Assembly: GCA_020310875.1 (NCBI GenBank)
Contig: CM035437.1
Span: forward strand, 53,206,965-53,270,964
DNA: 64,000 nt
Source of the DNA: Ceratopteris richardii
Taxonomy: Eukaryota; Streptophyta; Polypodiopsida; Polypodiales; Pteridaceae
Direction: 5' to 3'
The position numbers and the translations under genes are program-made. The notes below the pieces were generated by a model. That model was given only the letters and a program-made list of their open reading frames with translations, had not been told where the DNA came from and did no database searches. Below are positions 1-15,047 of the stretch, one piece after another (position 1 is the first letter of the stretch; the number at the start of each line of letters is the position of its first letter).

Positions 1-640
1 TTACAATGGTGGACAACATTGTTAATGCAAGGGCAAGCACCTTCTACATGGGTCCAATCTAAACAACTATTTTTGTTTGTCTGGCTAACAAACACCTTTG
101 AGGTAGATGTCATGATTGCATGGCATAGGTTGGATGCATCAAAATGTGAAGACCTTGAGGAATACAAGAGGAAACTTTGGGAAGCATTACTTCTAGTAAG
201 CTCCTACAGTGTCGTATCACTGTCAGAACAGATAGAGAAGTATTGTTGCGGGCTGCCCAAGGAAAATAGGGATTATTGTACCAAAACACAAGTGTCCACA
301 ATTACCCAATTCATTGAGAATGCAAGCACAACTAATGCATTGCTGTTGAGAAAGACAAGTGGATTCAAAGGAAGCAAAAAGGAGTTTTCACCTAAAAAGT
401 TCACCTCTGAAAAGTCTTTCTACAAAGAAATGGACTGATAAACCATGGCAAAATAAAAAGTTTGTGAAATCTTCAAATGTTTAAGACAAAAATCAGCTAG
501 GTCCTCAATTGGCAAGTCATTTAAGGAGAGACAGGCTTTGAAGGATGCGAGGAAATGTGGGAAATGTTTCGATTGTGAACAGACATGACATTTTGCATTT
601 TCTTGTCCACAAAAGAAGAGGAGAGCTGAATTTGATGATG
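1..640 (+). pseudogene. Ty3/gypsy gag remnant with CCHC zinc knuckle
   Basis: The frame is open from base 1 to the stop at 436-438 and resembles the retrotransposon gag domain: a WW pair near the start, then WLTNTFEVDVM and AWHRLDA. The same frame carries a nucleic-acid-binding zinc knuckle at about 565-606 with CX2CX4HX4C spacing, interrupted by a TGA at 586-588. Gag would form the virus-like particle and bind element RNA. The N-terminus lies outside the window. Two in-frame TGA codons (436-438 and 586-588) disable it. Confidence 0.82.
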
Positions 641-739
641 TTGAAGATACCAAGGGCAAGAAGTTAAAACCTACAATATGTTTAGTTCCAGATATGGTGG
701 GTGATCAACCCAATTCGGATGCAACCGAATTATGCAGTG

Positions 740-1177
740 CTTGGGGTAAGGTCAGAGATCAATCAGTGTTGATATTCTTTGATCCAAGAGCACGGGCAAA
801 CTTTATTACTCCAGAACTAGCCGCCAAGCTTGGGCATTCATGCCCATGAAATGGGACATATGGTTGAGGTAGGTCTAGCATGTCTTGGTCATTCTGAGCA
901 AGTCACTCCTATCCTTGGAAAGCTTTGACTTCACATACAGACTTATGTAGATGTAGAGGAATTCCATATTATGCCTTTGGAAGGTTGTGATGTTTTCTTG
1001 GGAATGCCATGGTGTCATAGGCTACATGCTTTGATGGATACCTATCAAAAGAAAATTACTTTTGTACATAAGGGGAAGACTCATACATTGGATGCTAAGT
1101 TTAAAGGGGAGTCCATCCGAGTTGTATCGGCTTTTGCCATCTCTTTTGTAATTAAAAATCATCCTTCTACGTACTAG
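740..1177 (+). pseudogene. Ty3/gypsy aspartic protease remnant
   Basis: Around 757-830 the frame reads VLIFFDPRARANFI, which fits the retropepsin active-site region (usually V-L-x-D-S-G-A) with Ser and Gly replaced. Farther on, in a different frame, 971-1177 contains CDVFLGMPWCHRL, the C-terminal Ile/Leu-Leu-Gly-Met-x-Trp motif of gypsy proteases. The frame change between the halves and the lost Ser-Gly make it non-functional. It would have cleaved the gag-pol polyprotein. Confidence 0.75.
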
Positions 1178-1219
1178 ACATTTGCAAAAGATATTGCAGT
1201 GAATCAAGTTTAGTCCAAT

Positions 1220-2100
1220 TTGTCCATAATAGATAATGAAAGGTCTGTGTTTTTGCAAAGCTTCAGTGACTATTTTTTTGATTCTCTACCTCTAGAATTG
1301 CCACTTGAGAGGCATGAGGATCATGTGATAGATTTGGTGCTGGTTAGTAGCCCACCTAATAGGCCCCTTTATAGGGTGAGTGCAGCCCAGCAAAAAGATA
1401 TATTGAGTCAGGTAAATGAGTTGCTCGAAAAAGGGTTGATTCGTCTGAGTTCATGGCCCTTTTGCGCGCCGGTACTTTTAGTACAAAAGAAGGATGGTTC
1501 TTGGCGCTTGTGCATCGATTATCGTGCGTTGAATAAAAATACCATAAAAACCAGGTTTCCTATTCCTAGGATCAATGATGTACTTGACAGATTGGAGGGA
1601 TCATGCATCTTTAGCAGGATAGATCTGAAGAGTGGGTAGCATCAAATTCTTATCAAACCTGAGGATGCGCATAAGACTGCATTTAGAATGACATTTGGTC
1701 TCGATGAGTTCCTAGTGATGCCATTTGGTCTAACTTATGCTCTTGCCACATTTAGAATCTTTCGTCCCTATAGGAAATTTGTTGGAACATTCTTTGATGA
1801 CATGATAGTGCATTCAAAGAGTGAAGAAGAGCATAGACATCACTTGACCATGGTGTTAAATGAGTTACATAGTAATAGATTACTCATCAATGCTAAGAAA
1901 AGTGATTTTTTCCTAAATCAAATTCATTTTCTTGGACATACTGTGTCAGAATGGATCCAGCTAAGGTGGAGGCAAATAAGACATGGCCAAGGCCCAGACG
2001 TAAAAACTGTACATGATGTGAGGAGCTTCTTAGGTCTATGTTCTTACTAAAGGAGGTTTATACGTCACTTTGCTGAGATTGCCTCACCTTTATATGCACT
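1220..2100 (+). pseudogene. Ty3/gypsy reverse transcriptase remnant
   Basis: Recognisable RT blocks occur in order: the entry motif with [20 protein letters not shown], the block [39 protein letters not shown], then MPFGLTYALATF and FFDDMIVHS (the Y/F-x-D-D catalytic pair, about 1789-1815), followed by HFLGHTVS. A TAG at 1637-1639 replaces the Tyr/Trp normally found after the SG of the DLKSGY block, and another in-frame stop lies near 2048. Both catalytic Asp residues of the FxDD box are retained. The open pieces are 1220-1639 and 1688-2050. Confidence 0.9.
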
Positions 2101-2460
2101 ACAAAAGAAGGATGTTGCATTTAGGTGGACCCATAAAGAAATTTTGGCTTTCAATCTTTTGAAAGAAAAATTGATATTTGATCCGATACTCATCTTACCA
2201 GATCTCAGAAACTCATTTGTGGTTCAATGTGATGCATGTGGAAGCAGCTTTGGAGCAGTATTGATGCAAGATGGCCATGTCATAGCTTACGAGAGTAGGA
2301 TATTGCAAGGACGAGAGAGGACCATGTAAATCTATGAAAAAGAATTGCTAGTTGTTATTCAGGCGCTTAGCATCTAGAAGCATTACCTACTAGGGGCTGA
2401 TTTTGTTGTCCAAACAGATCATTAAACCCTTCGATACTTCTTGACACAAGCTAAGTTGTT
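2101..2460 (+). pseudogene. Ty3/gypsy RNase H remnant, truncated at a poly-C tract
   Basis: The reading continues from RT: AFNLLKEKL, then VVQCDACGSSFGAVL (the first catalytic Asp block of gypsy RNase H, about 2220-2265), then a stop at 2327-2329, ELLVVIQAL (carrying the catalytic Glu) and VVQTDH (third catalytic Asp). The next residues before the poly-C run read LTQAKLF. The integrase that should follow is absent. RNase H degrades the RNA strand of the cDNA hybrid. Confidence 0.82.
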
Positions 2461-2585
2461 CCCCCCCCCCCCCCCCCCCCCCCCCAAACCACACGGCCCC
2501 CCGGGGGCCTGCCCTGCGGGCCTCTTTCCCCACTTTTTCCTTCCCCTCTTTTTCTTCCCTTTCCCCCCTCCCTATGTAACATGTT
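2461..2585 (+). repeat. Poly-C tract (25 C) and C/G-rich patch at a retroelement breakpoint
   Basis: Positions 2461-2485 are an uninterrupted run of C. It is followed by a GC-rich stretch with short self-complementary pieces (ggccccccgggggcc) and then C/T-rich sequence to about 2574. It is strikingly unlike the AT-rich surroundings and coincides exactly with the point where the gypsy RNase H stops. It could be a repair filler, a low-complexity insertion or an assembly artefact. Confidence 0.8.
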
Positions 2586-3039
2586 TTTGGTCTCATTTTA
2601 AAGTCATTAATAATACAATTTCATATCTTCTCTCTCTTTGAATGTATGCTCAAATTTGTGAATGTGTATCTGTTTTCTTTTTTGTTTTCAAATTTGCTAT
2701 TAGCTTAGAACAGACCAACATTTTGCTACAGAAAATGATCAGAAGTTCAGTCCTGAATGGATTTCCATATTTGATCAATTTTGCAGGTTGTACAAAACTC
2801 AGATGCATCCAATCAAACTGCTTTCTTCGTCATCTACAACTTCGAAACTACAAAAATAATTGGATTTTTTTCGGTGAGCCAGGAATTGTACCTTCCATTT
2901 TGAAATTGTTCAGTTGTTTTGTGTTTATATGAAGAGAATCAGAAAAAAAAAATCTGGTGGTTATACTTCTTGCATGGATGCAAGAAATTCTTCGATGCCA
3001 AATGAGATCTTAGGATACGAACATCATCTAATTGCCTGA
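2586..3039. other. No recognised gene; intronic-looking sequence before DET1 exons
   Basis: AT-rich sequence. A possible exon-like stretch at about 2731-2845 is preceded by a CAG acceptor and reads NDQKFSPEWISIFDQF in one frame, but I could not match it to DET1 or any other family, and that frame ends at a TAA. No transposon motif was seen. Confidence 0.4.
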
Positions 3040-3171
3040 AAGCATTTTTCAGGAACCTCAATCTGTAACAATCTCCTCTTTCTAGATACTAGACATTTCG
3101 ATACCCAAGATGTAATGATGCGAGCAGTTAATATCTTTATGGAAACTTGTGAGGTAGTGGCTCAGTTTTTT
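3040..3171 (+). other. Possible upstream DET1 exon or exon remnant
   Basis: One frame is open for 44 codons and contains AVNIFMETCEVVAQFF. This closely resembles the DET1 stretch AVYNMETTDIVAFYQ that immediately precedes the exon found at 3803. An acceptor-like tttttcag lies at 3045-3052. No good GT donor follows the expected end; the only reasonable one (GAG|gtagtg, after 3153) would drop about six conserved residues, and a TGA sits at 3172-3174. Either this exon is diverged, is spliced unusually, or the locus is a decaying copy. Upstream residues do not align convincingly, so this is a tentative call. Confidence 0.38.
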
Positions 3172-3802
3172 TGATCATGATTATCTTCTTTTTTCCCCCT
3201 TCGTCAAAAATGAAGGAAATAAAGGATTCTGACCAGAAGTAGGAAGTGCTAGGCCAGCAATATATAGATTTCCACTATCATCAAGTACAGTCACTGTAGA
3301 ACTGAGATATATAGTGCCATGGGAATCAGGTATAGATTCTTAGATTGGTTAGGGCCAATGTTTGCCTGACTAGATTCATTGTCACAAGCACATCTTATTG
3401 ATTAATGCTTCCTGCCATACTGGGCTATACAGCTCAACTACTTTTTGTGTTAGTAAAAATGAGTGGGGGTTACCTAAAGCAGTCTGTGAGATTCTGCGTT
3501 GTTATACCACCAGTAACAGACCATTGGGTTATGTAGGGTGTATGAGGGCTGAGTGTACGGCTGTTTCACCTAATGAAAGTATGAAGTAAAATGTTTCTAG
3601 CTTGAACCATGGGCAGTATAAATATGCTGCCCAGATGGAGATGCTAAAACTGAATTTGGAGAGCCTGGTTGTGGATGAAATGATATAAAATTGTTCCATT
3701 CTTATGTATGTGGACAAGATATGTTCTATTCTTAGAGATACGAATAACAGTTTTTTATGTTACTGCTGATGGCACTTACATTTATATGGTCATCTTGTGC
3801 AG

Positions 3803-3982
3803 AACTCTTCTGAGGAACTATTATTGCTGTTTGAACAATATTTTGATCATTTTCGAGTTTTACCATCCTTTCCCATCTATATGCGCTTCATATCTTCTTA
3901 TTCAAACAATATATCTGCAAGGGAGCAACTCAGGAAACAGAAGGCTCCTTCGAATAGTACGAAACGAAATAGTCTTGCCCAG
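3803..3982 (+). CDS. DET1: DET1, C-terminal coding exon (1 of 4 seen)
   Basis: Exon of 60 codons bounded by ttgtgcag| and CCCAG|gtataa, phase 0 at both ends. It begins NSSEELLLLFEQYFDHF and contains SYSNNISAREQLRK, matching the DET1 segment recalled from Arabidopsis (NSAEDLYQLFEQFSDHF, then SHSNNVYALEQL). DET1 is a nuclear repressor of photomorphogenesis that works with DDB1 and COP10 (CDD complex) on CUL4-type ubiquitin ligases. The frame is fully open. The exon joins in phase to 4191. The N-terminal two-thirds of the protein is not in the window or not recognised. Identification is from memory of the family, without alignment. Confidence 0.85.
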
Positions 3983-4190
3983 GTATAATTGCTGAGTGGA
4001 GGAAATAGTTGTTTTATTTCATATTTTTCATTGTGTTGAAAGAATCCTTGTTTCAAGAACCGACCATGTATTGCAATGAAAAGATGTTCATATTACTCAG
4101 TATATATTAATTAATTCACCTGATGGGTGCTAGTGTGACTGTTTGATCAATATCTCTATTTTAATGCTAGTGGCTCTTGTGGCAAAGCAG

Positions 4191-4286
4191 GTCATAAGGA
4201 GAATTCTTACTGCACTTCCCTGCAATGCACAATCGCTCAGTCCTTCACCATACTTTGATCAGTCATTGTTCCATTTCGATGCAAGG
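4191..4286 (+). CDS. DET1: DET1, C-terminal coding exon (2 of 4 seen)
   Basis: Exon of exactly 32 codons, after gcaaagcag| and before GCAAGG|gtacct, phase 0 at both ends. It encodes IRRILTALPCNAQS followed by SPSPYFDQSLFHFD, which corresponds to the highly conserved DET1 SPSPYFDQSLFRFD block. The 208-bp intron before it (3983-4190) is ordinary, but the intron after it runs for about 18.4 kb. No stop or frameshift is present. Confidence 0.9.
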
Positions 4287-4754
4287 GTACCTAATTCAAA
4301 TTATCTGTTTTAATAAGTTCTTAAAAATGGATAGGGACCATTTCTTTTAATCCATTTCCTTGAACATTTTTAACTATGATAATTTAGTTTATTCAGTAAG
4401 AAATCACCTTTATTCTGAGAGCTCAACTTTGATAATTTAGGTTTTCCAGTAAGAAATCATATTTATTTGTGCATGTATGCACCTGCACTAGCACATGCTT
4501 ATGTTAGATATGCATTTAAATATGTACCTTTGTACATGTGTATCTGTCAACTATTAGATAGACACAGCACAAAGAAAATCAACCACATGCAGTTGTACAC
4601 ATCAATACGTGTACAGATTATTCATACAGCTGCATAGTATGTTTTCACACACCACACTTACATATCGATTGATGGACTTGGCCTATATAACCAATATAGC
4701 ATATACTGTCCAACTGATCAAATTCCTGTGATTACAGGGCTCCCTAAGCTTTGT

Positions 4755-5009
<255 letters not shown>

Positions 5010-5292
5010 GAAATGAAACGATATATTTACGTCTTCTGAAGGCCAAAATGACCTATGAGACCAAAAGTTACAAAACTGGTGAATCTGATACAAAATCTGA
5101 GTACCAAAGGAAGTGGTATTGAAAATGAAAGATGTAAAATAGCTGGGAAAAGGCTAACACCAAGACTAATACAACAAAGGGCTGATACATAGGAGGGATG
5201 TGCTGATATACAAGGCTGGAGATCTATCCTCATCTGCACTATGGGCATCTGAAAAGTATAGCTCGAATCCTCCGCTGTAGTCTCCGTCGATA

Positions 5293-6021
5293 CTATGTAG
5301 CACCTCTCACTCTCGGTCGTCTAGATCTCCCTAGCTCCACTGCTCGGTCTTTGAGAGTGCCAATAGTGGCTGTATGAGTGTGGACAGAGCTCTCTACTAG
5401 ATGCTCTACTGACTTCTCCTCTAGCTGCCCAGTGTCTGGTGTAAAGAAATCCGTAATCTGTCTCTGGGACTGTCTCCCTCCAGCTCTCCTCAGTAGAGTG
5501 TCTCTATGTCTGTGTACCTCTAGTAGATATAGTCCAAGACATCTCTGATCCTCAAAACTCATGACTCTAGATATAGGCCCAAAACCCTCTTTGAATAGAC
5601 AATGAAAACGGCCCCGTATCTCATAGTATACCGTGCAATGACATATGTAATGTAGCTCTGTCTCTGGCTCTAGGTGACATAGACGGCATATCCTGCTATC
5701 TGCTGGTACCCCTCTGAATCTGCCAGTCTGAGTCTCAAGCTGATGTGAGGATGTGCGCAACTGGCCAATGGCACAACTCAAGGCATGGGAAAGGTGTGTA
5801 TTCATATAGCTAGGTCTAGTCACAAACCCATCCGTTGTGAGGTGTAGAAGATGCTCTCTATAGAAAGCCATCTTCGTATCCAACTCCTGTGTAGGCTCAA
5901 TCCATGTCCTCCTGGTGTCCAGCTGGATCAGATCGTGACGAATGAGTCTAGTAATCTCCACCCGTGTCAGGTACATCGGGGGTGTCTGTAAAGAGTATTG
6001 GAAAGGAGGCAGCCTATCCAT
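5293..6021 (-). CDS. Open minus-strand ORF with a retroelement-type CCHC zinc-finger domain
   Basis: From an ATG complement at 6019-6021 the minus strand is open for 242 codons to the stop at 5293, intact in a region where everything else is broken. The middle reads QLRTSSHQLETQTGRFRG, then RICRLCHLEPETELHYICHC, then YYEIRGRF. This fits the pattern H-x-L-E-x-x-x-GR...R-x-C-x-x-C...E-x-E-x-H-x-x-x-C seen after the reverse transcriptase of some LINE-like elements, where it probably binds nucleic acid. No RT motif precedes it. The frame also runs upstream through a GA microsatellite to 6168, which I regard as spurious. The C-terminal part is Arg/Gln/Glu-rich without recognised motif. It could be a LINE 3' fragment or a domesticated domain; expression is unknown. 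Confidence 0.5.
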   Translation of the reverse strand: MDRLPPFQYSLQTPPMYLTRVEITRLIRHDLIQLDTRRTWIEPTQELDTKMAFYREHLLHLTTDGFVTRPSYMNTHLSHALSCAIGQLRTSSHQLETQTGRFRGVPADSRICRLCHLEPETELHYICHCTVYYEIRGRFHCLFKEGFGPISRVMSFEDQRCLGLYLLEVHRHRDTLLRRAGGRQSQRQITDFFTPDTGQLEEKSVEHLVESSVHTHTATIGTLKDRAVELGRSRRPRVRGAT

Positions 6022-6022
6022 G

Positions 6023-9980
<3,958 letters not shown>

Positions 9981-11828
9981 CTTGCATGCAAATGCATGTG
10001 AGTGCATGCACATGTTGGCATTCTCCTTTCATGTATCAAACCTAAATCAAGCAATTCTTGAGCTTGACATGAGTGCATCCAATCATCCATGCACAAACAA
10101 TCTATCCTCTACCTTACAAAAGGTTATAAATATACGTGTGCACAGACTTAGAGTGCATCCTATTCCTTTTGCAAGCAAGAAGAAAATATAAATGGTGCAT
10201 GAAAACATTCTTTCGTATATGCATTCTTGTGCTTAATGAGTGTGCCAATATATGTATGCTTTTTCATGTAGGTTTCAATAAAATGAAGTTTACTACCATA
10301 CTTCAATGATTAAAATGCATCCTACATGAAACCAGAGAGCAAAAACAAATATTGAAACCAATCATTAACTTGGAAAATACTTATCTCCCAATTAAGCTAC
10401 ATCTTTCCATTGATTCTCGCGAAGAGACAACCTTCATAGCCATGATCACTTTTGTCCAAAATTGAAGCGAGCTCTCTTTTGTGATCGAAAAGAAATGAAA
10501 ATCGAAAACACGATCTTCCTTACTCCGATCCGATGTTTCTTCACTTTGGCTTTGGGTGGTGTTTCTCTTTGCCTCCCTTTGATGTATGCAAACTTGGTTC
10601 AATCCGATGCTTTAGCGCTAGAGTTTGATAGCCAAGCACATCATAGTTGTGACAAATGAAGAAATGAATTCATGGCTGCTATCACTTTTGCAAAAGCCTA
10701 CAGAACTATAGGTCATTGTATCGAGTAAAAGTAGGTTGGGTTCCGGGATTGAAAGCGATACTATGACGAAGATATCTAGCGATACTATGACAAAGATATC
10801 TTTTCCAGCTCTTCTTGGTTCAACACCTAGGAACCCGGGCTTTTGTTACCTGTGGATATGAGATAAAATCGAGTTCATAAAAAGCACTTATGGCTTCGCG
10901 GCTAGAACCAAACACCATGAGTAGAAGGTCTCGGGTTCGGGTACGATAGCCACTGTTGAGATAGTTTCTTTTTGCTGAAATATCCACAAAATCGGAAGCC
11001 TCTTTATCAAAGGAACTAAGAATGTCTCGCTTTGGTGGTCAGAAGCTTGAGATCAGGATGGTTATGATGCGGGTTCAAACCCCAAAACGTGCCGTTTGCA
11101 GACCTCCTTTTTGCTTGTGCTCGAGCGTCAGAGGACAAAAAGCTCAATATAAAATAAATTCGAAATATGTCTTATCAGCGCCGTTTACTATCATAGATAG
11201 AAGAGGTGTGTGCTGTGGTTGACGTCCCAAGCTCAAGCCCTCCCACTGCCATTGTCTTCTTCTTTTGCAGTAGAGATGACGCACCCCAGCAATATGACAG
11301 CACTTCACCAGCACAGTATCTGTTGAAGGCCGTGCAGAAGCATAAGATCTGAGATTGATTACTGTTGCCATCGTCTCAACACGGCGCTCCGGCCGTCGCG
11401 GATAGGCAGAATAGCTGGCATGATTGATGGCACGAGATCGAATTTCAGATGACGCAGATCGATAGAGTGCTCCACTTTTGCTTCTGTTTATGGAGTTGTA
11501 CAACGTACAAGAATAATATTATTGTCATCTGAATGATGAGAGCAATCCCAGCGCGTTGCTTTGTTGGGTAAGAGGGAGTCTTCCCTTGAGGAGGTCGAAG
11601 GATCAAGCCCCCTACGTGCAATGCATGAACAAATTCTATTTTGTAATCTCATCTACAAAAGCTTCCAATGGCGCCGCCAAAAGAGAATCGATGGTGAATA
11701 TCTGTAACATCCATCAGAAGAAGAGATGCCGCCCTCACAAAAATTTTAAGACACCATGAGAACTTATGAGAAGGATGATGAGTTATCAAAGGTCTCCATG
11801 GAAGCTAAACCTTGAGCTCTAATACCAA
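9981..11828. other. Unassigned sequence with scattered tRNA-like B-box motifs
   Basis: No gene was recognised. A 24-bp unit (gcgatactatgac...) is duplicated in tandem at 10755-10802. A GGTTCAAACCC sequence at about 11076-11087, resembling a pol III B box, suggests SINE debris, but no clean A box, tail or target duplication was found. At 11816-11828 the plus strand carries gctctaataccaa, the complement of a tRNA-Met primer site next to the element beginning at 11829. Confidence 0.4.
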
Positions 11829-12413
11829 TGTAAGAGAACTAGAAATTACGACCACCACATGCTAGAGAGATGACTCTCCATTTAGAACATGAGGCTCGGG
11901 GTTGCCTACAGTAGATATATAGCTCTATTTTCGAGGACGAAAATATTTTCCAAGAAGGGAAGAATGTAATAAAGTAAGTCTATGATCCAAGGGTTTGGCC
12001 GGTTCAGACTGATCTGAAATCGGACATTGTTTGGTCATTCGTGTGTATGACCAAAGATCTCGAGTTTAGACTTACTAGGAGGTCTTGTGCTCTTGTGAAC
12101 AAGTGATCCACTTAGCTTAGTGGTTAAGTCTCAAGGATGTGAAGGAGGAGGTCTTGGGTTCAATCCCAATGGGGGACATGGGGAGAGTATTTTGCCCAAA
12201 GGGATCTAGAGCCTTCTAGAAGCATCCACTTGACTTAACTCGAGTTGACTGAGACACTTGGCACACATGCAGTTACATGGCCGACACATGGATGGTTAGT
12301 ATCCACCTGCCCAATAAGGCAGTCCCTTGGAGAGAGCTATATATAGAGGCATTTGGTTGGGAGGAGAGTCATCTGTATAGCATGTGGTGGTCGTAATTTC
12401 TAGTTCTCTTACA
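11829..12413. mobile_element. LTR-like element with long terminal inverted arms (copy 1)
   Basis: The 585-bp segment begins TGTAAGAGAAC and ends GTTCTCTTACA. The first about 50 bp are the near-perfect inverted complement of the last 50 bp and share the core ttacgaccaccacat-ctag with the element at 43055-43431. Each arm has a TATA-like stretch (about 11919-11926 reading outward on the minus strand, and 12338-12345 on the + strand). Immediately left is a 13-bp match (one mismatch) to the tRNA-Met primer site on the minus strand, as expected just inside a 5' LTR. No clear target duplication was found; the right side abuts a microsatellite. TG...CA ends suggest an LTR, but such long inverted arms are unusual. 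Confidence 0.65.
12113..12167 (+). promoter_or_regulatory. tRNA-like pol III A box and B box inside the inverted-arm element
   Basis: TAGCTTAGTGG (12113-12123) fits the A-box consensus and GGTTCAATCCC (12157-12167) fits the B box, separated by 33 bases, a normal internal-promoter spacing. The intervening and flanking bases do not fold into an obvious intact tRNA. It is probably a tRNA-derived (SINE-like) insert. Confidence 0.5.
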
Positions 12414-12422
12414 CACACACAC

Positions 12423-13829
<1,407 letters not shown>

Positions 13830-14520
13830 GGCAATAAGACAATCCTCTCGAATCCAAGAGGAGTCTGATAGTGGTCGGCCTCACCATTTGACGTAGAACT
13901 CTGGTTGTCATCGAACGTGATGCGTCAAGATAACTTCAGGTTCAATTGGTTGTCCTCGACGCTCTAGTAGTGGTACATGATGTCCAAAACGCATATCTGG
14001 ATAGAAACATTTGAGCAAGCTGAACTGAAAAGCGTTATGAATCTTTACCTCATAAGGGAGCTCCAACTTGAAAGTGACACCCTTGTATTCTTCCAAAATC
14101 TTGTAAGGACCATACCAACGATGACCAAACTTCAGTGTAAGATTGGCAGGCAAAGAGATATTTTGGGCATTGAGAAGCACCATATCACCTTTGTGCATTG
14201 TTTCTTTTGATGTACTTGTCTTTGTAACTTTGCACATGTTGCTTGGCCACTTGTAATCGAGTTTGCCATTCCTCCAGAAATGCATCTGTATTAGGGTGTG
14301 CCGCTTTTGGTTTTCCTCTTGCTAGAGCCATAGGGGTGATAACTTCTTTACCAGTTCATAACTCAAATGGAGCAAATTGTGTAGCTTAGTGTGTGGTGCT
14401 ATTGTATCGGAATTCCAATACTTCTAAATGACCCGCTCAATCCTTTTGATGGGCTTGTACATAATCCTTGATGTAATCCTCTATGCCCGGATTGAGGTGT
14501 TTAGTCTTCCCATTTGTTTG
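13830..14520 (-). pseudogene. Ty3/gypsy integrase C-terminus plus chromodomain (chromovirus fragment)
   Basis: Reading the minus strand from about 14520 downward, one meets the end of the integrase core, an open block at 14285-13908 with KGDMVLLNAQNISLP and HRWYGPYKILEEYKG (the GPY/F module), LELPYEVKIHNAFQFSLLK, then PEVILTHHVR. After a TGA comes QPEFYVKW, a second TGA, and GRPLSDSSWIREDCLI, which fits a chromodomain. The chromodomain targets integration to heterochromatin in chromoviruses. No RT or LTR is attached. It may derive from the same lineage as the element at 1-2460, but this is not shown. Confidence 0.82.
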
Positions 14521-14785
14521 TGGGTGACAAGGTTGTTAACAACGTTTTCGCAACATCCAAGGCAACGTATTGCTAATGCGTTAGCAACATAGCAACGTTT
14601 TGGCCTATGATGCGAAGGCATTGCAAACGTTTCCTTTTTTTTTTTGCTTGTTTCTTTCAAATTTTGGCACCTTAGGCTACTTATAGATATATAGATACAG
14701 ATATGATGAGTTATGTCAATATGATGCTTTAGATACATATTCAGATATATGATGATTTAGATGCATATATCAATATACATATGTA

Positions 14786-14789
<4 letters not shown>
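14521..14789. other. Short unassigned spacer with a T-tract
   Basis: Includes a run of T at about 14635-14645 and GATA/TATC-like repeats leading into the microsatellite; nothing else is recognised. Confidence 0.4.

Positions 14790-15047
<258 letters not shown>

Larger units (their letters stand above)
1..2460 (+). mobile_element. Truncated, decayed Ty3/gypsy LTR retrotransposon (gag-PR-RT-RNase H)
   Basis: Consecutive remnants of gag, zinc knuckle, aspartic protease, reverse transcriptase and RNase H lie in the expected order on the + strand. The left end runs off the window. The right end stops inside RNase H at position 2460, where a 25-base poly-C tract begins, so RNase H tail, integrase and 3' LTR are missing. 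Several in-frame stops and frame changes show that it is dead. The order PR-RT-RH and the RT motifs are those of Ty3/gypsy elements. Clade is not certain; the chromodomain fragment at 13830-14520 could come from a related chromovirus. Confidence 0.9.

Noticed and set aside
2390..2641. ORFs rich in Gly or Pro around the poly-C tract
   Set aside because: Produced by the C homopolymer and GC-rich filler; no domain and out of frame with the gypsy RNase H.
2731..2845. Candidate exon reading NDQKFSPEWISIFDQF
   Set aside because: Splice-like borders, but no match to DET1 or another family I know, and the frame soon ends in TAA.
11060..11090. tRNA gene suggested by GGTTCAAACCC
   Set aside because: No paired acceptor or anticodon stems and no proper A box; at best SINE debris.
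12113..12167. Functional tRNA gene
   Set aside because: A and B boxes are present, but flanking bases do not fold as a tRNA cloverleaf.
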